A stretch of DNA of 64,000 bases, from contig NZ_CP126980.1 of the NCBI RefSeq assembly GCF_030252345.1, positions 5,533,501 through 5,597,500 of the forward strand. The letters run 5' to 3'. The notes beneath the pieces are model-generated. The model ran no database searches. It saw nothing but the letters and a program-made list of their open reading frames with translations, and was not told the origin of the DNA. Positions 59,329 through 64,000 of the stretch are shown here, in pieces; position 1 is the first letter of the stretch; each line of letters begins with the position of its first letter. A program made the translations under genes and the position numbers. The DNA is from Actinoplanes oblitus. GTDB lineage: Bacteria; Actinomycetota; Actinomycetes; Mycobacteriales; Micromonosporaceae.

Positions 59329-60609
59329 TCAGCCCGCGGGGGCGACGATCGGGGCGGTGTTGTCGGACGGGTCGGACTCGGCGGACGGCCCGGCGTTGCG
59401 CACGGTGACCGAGCCACCGGTGACCGGCCCGTTGCCGACCTCCAGCAGGACGGTCCGCGTCACCGTGCCGCGACCGGACGCCGTGGGCGGGAACCAGTCA
59501 TCCGAGCGGCAGGTCATGGTGCGTCCGCCGTCGGGGGTCGCGCAGCCGTACGCGGGCCGCAGCCGGGTGCCGGCCGGGGCGACGACGTCGACGATCGGGC
59601 CGGTGGCGTCGGACGGGCCGTGGTTGGTGACCGTCCAGGTCAACTCCGCGGTGTGGCCGGCGCCCCGGCGCAGCGGCGGCACCGCCACGGCGAGGTCGAG
59701 CGTGTTGGGCTGGGTCCAGACGGAGAACGGCACCCGGTTGTCGGCGGGCCGCGGGTCGCCGCCGGTGATCTGGACGTCGACCCGGCCCCGCAGCTCGGCC
59801 GGGCCGGCGGCGTTCGTGCCGACCATGGCACGCAGCCGTGGCCACGACCCGGCGAGTTCGTCGACCTCCCACTCGCCGCCCGGCGGGATGTACGCCTCGT
59901 ACGCACAGCGGACCGGCCGCCGGTCGAACTGGTTGCCATCGGTGCCGAGCCGGGAGTCGCAGCCGAATCCCGGGTCCCAGAGGGCGACGCCCTCCGGCAT
60001 CCGGATCACGAGCATGGTGGTGATGGCCTCCACGTCGCCGTTGTTCTTCAGCGTGATGGGGAACAGCTGCTCGCCGGGGGCGGCCGGGGCCGCGGCACTG
60101 CCGACCGGCGGCACGATCGCTGTCACGTCGGGGCCGCGTGCCCCGATGGTGATGGCGACGGCGGTGCTGTTGTCCCCCGGGTCGGCGTCGGCCTCGGCTG
60201 CGGTGAACGACAACCCGAGCCGGCCGGCGGGGCCCGGCCGGGCGCCCTTGCGCGAGGTGATGCGTATCGGCCGGGCCTCGGAGACGCCGTAGGCCTGGAA
60301 CTCCTCGCCGAACGGGCACCGCAGCAGCAGGCCCGTCCGGGTGCACGTGGCGTCCCCGGAAGTCACGGTGATGTCACGGCTCAGCCCGGCGAGATCGAAT
60401 GTCAGGACCAGGTCCGTGGCGGTGACCGGACCGGTGTTGTAGAGGTTGATGAGCGGCTTGACCCCGTTCGCGGCGACGGCCACCGGGCCGTTACCGGCGA
60501 AGGTCGCCGACAGGTTGGGCAATTCCTCGGGCGCGGCGGAGACAGGAGTCGCGCCGACAGGCACGACCACTAGGACGGCGGCGGCGAGCACTACGAAGGT
60601 TCCACGCAT
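59329..60609 (-). CDS. Secreted DUF11-repeat protein
   Basis: 426 residues. The signal (FVVLAAAVLVVVPVGATPVSA) is followed by three or four Ig-like DUF11-type repeats, each with a D-x-DPGDN-like end (ADADPGDNSTAVAI, ESDPSDNTAPIVA) and an N-G or NTGP start (LNLYNTGPVTATDLVL-like, TVTNHGPSDATGPIVD). No sortase signal or transmembrane tail is seen, so it may be released or bound non-covalently. Function unknown; such proteins are thought to be surface adhesion or structural. Confidence 0.8.
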   Translation of the reverse strand: MRGTFVVLAAAVLVVVPVGATPVSAAPEELPNLSATFAGNGPVAVAANGVKPLINLYNTGPVTATDLVLTFDLAGLSRDITVTSGDATCTRTGLLLRCPFGEEFQAYGVSEARPIRITSRKGARPGPAGRLGLSFTAAEADADPGDNSTAVAITIGARGPDVTAIVPPVGSAAAPAAPGEQLFPITLKNNGDVEAITTMLVIRMPEGVALWDPGFGCDSRLGTDGNQFDRRPVRCAYEAYIPPGGEWEVDELAGSWPRLRAMVGTNAAGPAELRGRVDVQITGGDPRPADNRVPFSVWTQPNTLDLAVAVPPLRRGAGHTAELTWTVTNHGPSDATGPIVDVVAPAGTRLRPAYGCATPDGGRTMTCRSDDWFPPTASGRGTVTRTVLLEVGNGPVTGGSVTVRNAGPSAESDPSDNTAPIVAPAG

Positions 60610-60712
60610 GACGGCACGCTATGCCGCATCGAGAAGCTTCGACATGACTGGGACGACATCCGACAGCGTGTCACCGACCGGACATCCAGCATTTCCGCGG
60701 CGCTCCGAGCGG

Positions 60713-61669
60713 TCAGGGCAGCAGGGCGTTCAGGTCCGGTTTCGCGGTCAGCAGGTGGTCGGTGACGGCCAGGTCGGCCAGGGTCTCCACCGACGCGCGG
60801 TTGACCTCGGCCGGGAACTTGGGCAGAACCAGCGCGGACCGCACCTCGGGAGCGATCTTGGTATAGGTGCCGAGGACGCCACGGACCTCGTCCGGATGCT
60901 GGTCGGCGTACGCCAGAGACTCCTTCATCGCGTCGGTGAAGCGCTTGACCAGATCCGGGTTGCCGGCGATCAGCTGCTGCGAGGTGAAGTACATGGCCAC
61001 GGTCAGGTCCGGGGCGACGTCCACGTAGGGCGACGCGATCCGGCGGGCCCCGGCCGCGATCGCCGCCTGCTGGAACGGCTCGACCACGAAGATGGCGTCG
61101 ACGCTGCCCTTCTGCAGGGCCGGGACCTGGTCGGGGAAGGCCAGTTCGGTGAACCTGACGGCGGCCGGGTCGCCGCCGTCCTCGCGCACCGAGGCGCGCA
61201 CGCTGGTCTCCACGATGTTCTTCAGGGTGTTCGCGGCGACCGTCTTGCCGGCCAGCTGCCTGGGCGACGTGATCGGGCTGTCCGCCCTGACGAACAGGCT
61301 GCCGAAGTCCTTGCCGTCGGCGCCGGTCGAGTTGTTGCCGTTCGAGACCACCTTGATCGGCAGGTTCTTGGCGGCGCCGAGCAGCAGCGAGACGGTGTTG
61401 CTGAAGCCGAACTGGTATTCGCCGCCGATCACCGCCGGGACGATCGCGGCGCCGCCCTGCGCCGTGGTGAGCGTGAGGTCGATGTTCCGGTCGCGGAAGA
61501 AGCCCTTCTCCTTGCCCAGGTAGATCGGGGCCACGTCGACGATCGCGATCACCCCGGTGTTGACCTTGTCGAGCTGTCCGGCGGTCCCCGGCGTCTTCTC
61601 ATCGTTGCCGCCGCACCCGGCGACGAGCAGGATCACCGCGGCGAGCGCCGCGAACAGCCTGGCATTCAT
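60713..61669 (-). CDS. Orphan NMT1/SsuA-type ABC substrate-binding lipoprotein
   Basis: 318 residues. The lipobox is LLVAGC, and the body is the periplasmic-binding type II fold: APIYLGKEKGFFRDRNIDLT, GEYQFGFSNTVSLLLGA, VPALQKGSVDAIFVVEPFQQ and MYFTSQQLIAGNPDLVKRF. This group binds nitrate, sulfonates, taurine or thiamine precursors. There is no ATPase or permease next to it. ATG 61669 is used; the TTG one codon earlier is an alternative. Confidence 0.85.
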   Translation of the reverse strand: MNARLFAALAAVILLVAGCGGNDEKTPGTAGQLDKVNTGVIAIVDVAPIYLGKEKGFFRDRNIDLTLTTAQGGAAIVPAVIGGEYQFGFSNTVSLLLGAAKNLPIKVVSNGNNSTGADGKDFGSLFVRADSPITSPRQLAGKTVAANTLKNIVETSVRASVREDGGDPAAVRFTELAFPDQVPALQKGSVDAIFVVEPFQQAAIAAGARRIASPYVDVAPDLTVAMYFTSQQLIAGNPDLVKRFTDAMKESLAYADQHPDEVRGVLGTYTKIAPEVRSALVLPKFPAEVNRASVETLADLAVTDHLLTAKPDLNALLP

Positions 61670-61755
61670 CAACGCAAGGTAGGGCAGTCATCGGCGTACG
61701 TCAATGATCACTCGCCCGTCGCATAGGTGGCGCTTTCCGGGGCATCCCGGAACGC

Positions 61756-62559
61756 ATGACGACACCGAGTGAGAATCCGTTCGCCGTGGTCACCGGCGCC
61801 TCCAGCGGCATCGGCTACGAGCTGGCCCGGCGGCTCGCCGAGCACGGCCACGACCTGCTGATCATCGCCGAGGACGAGGGCATCGAGGACGCCGCCGCGG
61901 ACCTGCGCCGGGACGGGCGCAACCAGGTGGTGGCGGTCCGCGCCGACCTGGCCGAGCGGGCCGGCGTGGAGCAGGCGTGGGCGGCGGTCGAGGCGACCGG
62001 CCGGGACATCGACGCGCTCGCGCTCAACGCCGGCCGGGGCATCGGCGGGGCGTTCGTCGGCGGCACCGACCTGGCGGCCGAACTCGACATCATCGACGTG
62101 AACATCACCTCGACGGTGCACCTGGCCAAGCTGGCGCTGCCCGGCATGGTCGCCCGCGGTTACGGCCGGGTGCTGATCACGTCGTCGATCGCGTCCATGA
62201 TGCCCGGCACCTACCAGGCGGTCTACAACGCGTCGAAGTCGTTCACCCAGTCGTTCGCCGAGGCGCTGCGCGCCGAGCTGAAGGACACCGGGGTGACGGT
62301 TACCGCGCTGATGCCCGGCCCGACCGACACGAACTTCTTCCACCGCGCCGAGATGGACGACACCCGGGTCGGCACCGGCCCCAAGGACGACCCGGCACAG
62401 GTCGCCGAGCAGGGCATCCGGGCGCTGCTGGCGGGCAAGGAGAAGGTGCTCGCCGGATCGGCGAAGACCCGGGCGCAGGCGGTGGCGAGCAAGATCATGC
62501 CGGACAGCGCCAAGGCGGAGATGCACCGCAAGATGGCCGAGCCCGGGTCCGGGAACTGA
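61756..62559 (+). CDS. Short-chain dehydrogenase/reductase
   Basis: 267 residues. VTGASSGIGYELARRLA binds NADP, NAGRGIGG and SSIASMMPGTYQAVYNASK carry the catalytic Ser, Tyr and Lys, and MPGPTDTNFFHRA is the C-terminal loop. The sequence is close to the SDR-type short-chain fatty/steroid dehydrogenases with a KEKVLAGSAKTRAQAVASK tail. The stop overlaps the methyltransferase start by one base. Confidence 0.9.
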   Translation: MTTPSENPFAVVTGASSGIGYELARRLAEHGHDLLIIAEDEGIEDAAADLRRDGRNQVVAVRADLAERAGVEQAWAAVEATGRDIDALALNAGRGIGGAFVGGTDLAAELDIIDVNITSTVHLAKLALPGMVARGYGRVLITSSIASMMPGTYQAVYNASKSFTQSFAEALRAELKDTGVTVTALMPGPTDTNFFHRAEMDDTRVGTGPKDDPAQVAEQGIRALLAGKEKVLAGSAKTRAQAVASKIMPDSAKAEMHRKMAEPGSGN

Positions 62560-63497
62560 TGGGCGACGACGAGGCCCTGCTGCGTCTCGGGCAGCGGCTG
62601 CGGGCCGGCGGCTACCGGTTCACCACTGTCACCCCGGCGACCCACGCGCGGGTGAACCGGCGGCCCGGCAACGAGGTGGCCCGGGACCTGCGGGACGTGT
62701 TCGGCTGGAGCCGGCCGTTCCCGCCGGAGGTGGTGCCGGGCGAGCTGCGGGAGCTGATGCTGGCCGCCGGCGTGGTCGACGACGGCGGCCAGCTGTGGCG
62801 CAGCCGGGTGCGGTTCTCCAGTTACGACGACGAGCTGTTCGTGCATTCGGCGTTCCCGACCGACGCGCCCGAGTCGGTGTTCTTCGGCCCGGACACGTAC
62901 CGGATGGCGGAGGCCGCCACCGAGTGTCTGCGGGCTCGCCGCGAACCGGTGACCCGGGCCGCCGACATCGGGTGCGGCACCGCGGCCGGCGCGATAGCCG
63001 TCGCGAAGCGAGCGCCGCACGCGCAGGTGCTGGCCGTCGACATCAACGACACCGCATTACGGTACGCCCAGGTCAACGCCCGCCTGGCCGGGACCGGCGG
63101 GGTGCTCCCCCGGCACAGCGACCTGCTCGACGACGTCGACGGCGACTTCGACCTGATCATCTCGAACCCGCCGTTCATGGTGGATCCGGCCGGCCGGGTC
63201 TATCGCGACGGCGGCGGCCCGGACGGCAACGAGCTGTCCCTGCGGATCATCGACGTCGCCGCGAAGCGGCTCACGCCGGGCGGCACCCTGGTGCTGTTCA
63301 GCGGCACCGGGATCGCCGGCGGCCACGACCCGCTGCGCGCGGCCGCCGCCGACCGGCTGGCCGGCACCGGCCTCGACTGGACCTATCGCGAGGTCGACCC
63401 GGACGTGTACGGCGAGGAACTGGACGGTCCGGCGTACGCCGGGGCCGAGCGGATCGCCGTGGTGGTGCTGACCGCCACCCGGTCACTCACACAGTGA
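62559..63497 (+). CDS. Class I methyltransferase with NPPF motif
   Basis: 312 residues. An N-terminal helical half (about 1-110) precedes the Rossmann domain with AADIGCGTAAGAIAVAKRAP and LAVDINDTALRYAQVNARL, and DLIISNPPFMV is the active-site loop of HemK/RsmC-like N- or rRNA methyltransferases. The ATG shares one base with the preceding stop, so the two genes are coupled. The substrate is probably RNA or protein. It overlaps the iron-enzyme gene by 15 bases, tail to tail. Confidence 0.88.
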   Translation: MGDDEALLRLGQRLRAGGYRFTTVTPATHARVNRRPGNEVARDLRDVFGWSRPFPPEVVPGELRELMLAAGVVDDGGQLWRSRVRFSSYDDELFVHSAFPTDAPESVFFGPDTYRMAEAATECLRARREPVTRAADIGCGTAAGAIAVAKRAPHAQVLAVDINDTALRYAQVNARLAGTGGVLPRHSDLLDDVDGDFDLIISNPPFMVDPAGRVYRDGGGPDGNELSLRIIDVAAKRLTPGGTLVLFSGTGIAGGHDPLRAAAADRLAGTGLDWTYREVDPDVYGEELDGPAYAGAERIAVVVLTATRSLTQ

Positions 63498-64000
63498 CGA
63501 ACGGCCTGTGGCCCAGGCGTCCAGCACCGCCTGGGCCCACAGGTTGTCGACGGCCAGCGCGCACCGGGCACCCCACAGCACCTGCCCGGCCAGCTCCGGC
63601 TCGGCCTGCGCGAACGTGCCGCACATGTCGTGCGCGGCGATCTGCTCGTGCACCGCGTCGGCCTCCACGTGCTCGTCGTAGAACGCGGTGGCGCTCGCGT
63701 CGCCACCGAGGCGGCGCAGGCCGTTGCCGTACGACCGGTTCGGCAGCGACGAGGTCATCTCGTAGGCGGCCAGATGGCCCAGCACCGCGCCACGACGGGC
63801 CCGGTGCAGCCCGAAGAACGACATCAGGTTGTTCACCGCCAGGGTGCTGGCCGGCACCGCGTGCACGTACGCGCCGTACGTCAGGTCCAGGTCGAACCAG
63901 GCCATCGTCTGCTTGAACAGCTCCTGGTGCATCCGGGCGGTGACGCCGCCGCCGTACTCGTCGGCCTGGATCTCGACCAGCGCGGCCTTGGCCCGACCGC
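63483..64000 (-). CDS. Iron-containing redox (haem-oxygenase-like) protein, N-terminus outside window
   Basis: 172 complete codons reach the right edge, so the N-terminus is missing. EIQADEYGGG, TYGAYVHAVPASTLAVNN, SYGNGLRRLGGDASATAFYDEHVEADAVHEQI and ARCALAVDNLWAQAVLDAW form the helical pattern of the iron-containing redox enzyme family (PF14518), with Glu/His/Asp that could bind a diiron site (DEHVEADAVHEQ). Such proteins act as non-haem diiron oxidases in natural-product routes. The partner or substrate cannot be told here. Confidence 0.8.
   Translation of the reverse strand, partial: GRAKAALVEIQADEYGGGVTARMHQELFKQTMAWFDLDLTYGAYVHAVPASTLAVNNLMSFFGLHRARRGAVLGHLAAYEMTSSLPNRSYGNGLRRLGGDASATAFYDEHVEADAVHEQIAAHDMCGTFAQAEPELAGQVLWGARCALAVDNLWAQAVLDAWATGRSSLCE

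Noticed and set aside
1..64000. tRNA, rRNA, CRISPR, insertion sequences or prophage
   Set aside because: No cloverleaf with conserved TTC arm, no ribosomal segments, no regularly spaced repeats and no transposase or integrase domain were seen. The Cys-cluster protein at 14040 lacks any nuclease domain.

Overview
The window is high-GC DNA with frequent GTG starts, four-base start/stop overlaps and many leaderless promoters. It encodes a mycothiol-type enzyme, a CslA/GlxA hyphal-glycan locus and ECF sigma debris. Together these point to a filamentous actinomycete, most plausibly Micromonosporaceae (Actinoplanes-like). That placement is inference from gene content. I see no rRNA, tRNA, CRISPR array, insertion sequence or prophage.

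Layout. 1-4.1 kb: an incomplete GAF sensor, a TPR-type regulator divergent from a Tat-exported intradiol dioxygenase, and a secreted barrel protein with tandem 10-bp repeats upstream. 4.2-9.5 kb: a fructose import operon (binding lipoprotein, permease, ATPase, PfkB kinase) facing a LacI regulator, with two matching operators between them. 9.7-15.5 kb: a nitrosative/hypoxia block with an Acg-type nitroreductase, a cyclic-nucleotide-binding protein, a quinol NO reductase, a Cys-cluster membrane protein and a slipin. 15.5-17.3 kb: a decay zone holding a MerR-ABC exporter deletion scar, a frameshifted secreted protein and a truncated lipoprotein. 17.4-20.6 kb: small membrane and secreted proteins.

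20.7-28.4 kb: a seven-gene, fully overlapping operon (GT2, DUF2064 transferase, methyltransferase, membrane molybdopterin oxidoreductase, membrane protein, OmpR-type regulator, histidine kinase), divergent from an epimerase and a polytopic membrane protein; this looks like a surface-glycan system with its own two-component control. 28.4-31.1 kb: membrane proteins and a DUF574 methyltransferase. 31.2-36.4 kb: cslA, a GH6 glycosidase and glxA, the hyphal-tip glycan genes in a rearranged order. 36.5-40.9 kb: a quinone-type oxidoreductase with an AraC regulator, and stand-alone enzymes.

40.8-45 kb: an APC/KimA-like transporter coupled to a KdpD/KdpE-like pair, with four phased repeats at the promoter. 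45-50.6 kb: a CoA transferase, a mycothiol-type enzyme, a large hybrid kinase and a small protein carrying only a kinase H-box. 50.7-54.8 kb: a coupled operon of CYP152 peroxygenase, molybdopterin oxidoreductase and helical protein. 55.3-57.5 kb: a GntR regulator facing pxpBC across a 50-bp double promoter. 57.5-64 kb: a secreted esterase with cellulose/sugar-type operators, GNAT, a SigJ remnant, a DUF11 secreted protein, an orphan binding protein, an SDR, a methyltransferase and an incomplete iron redox enzyme.
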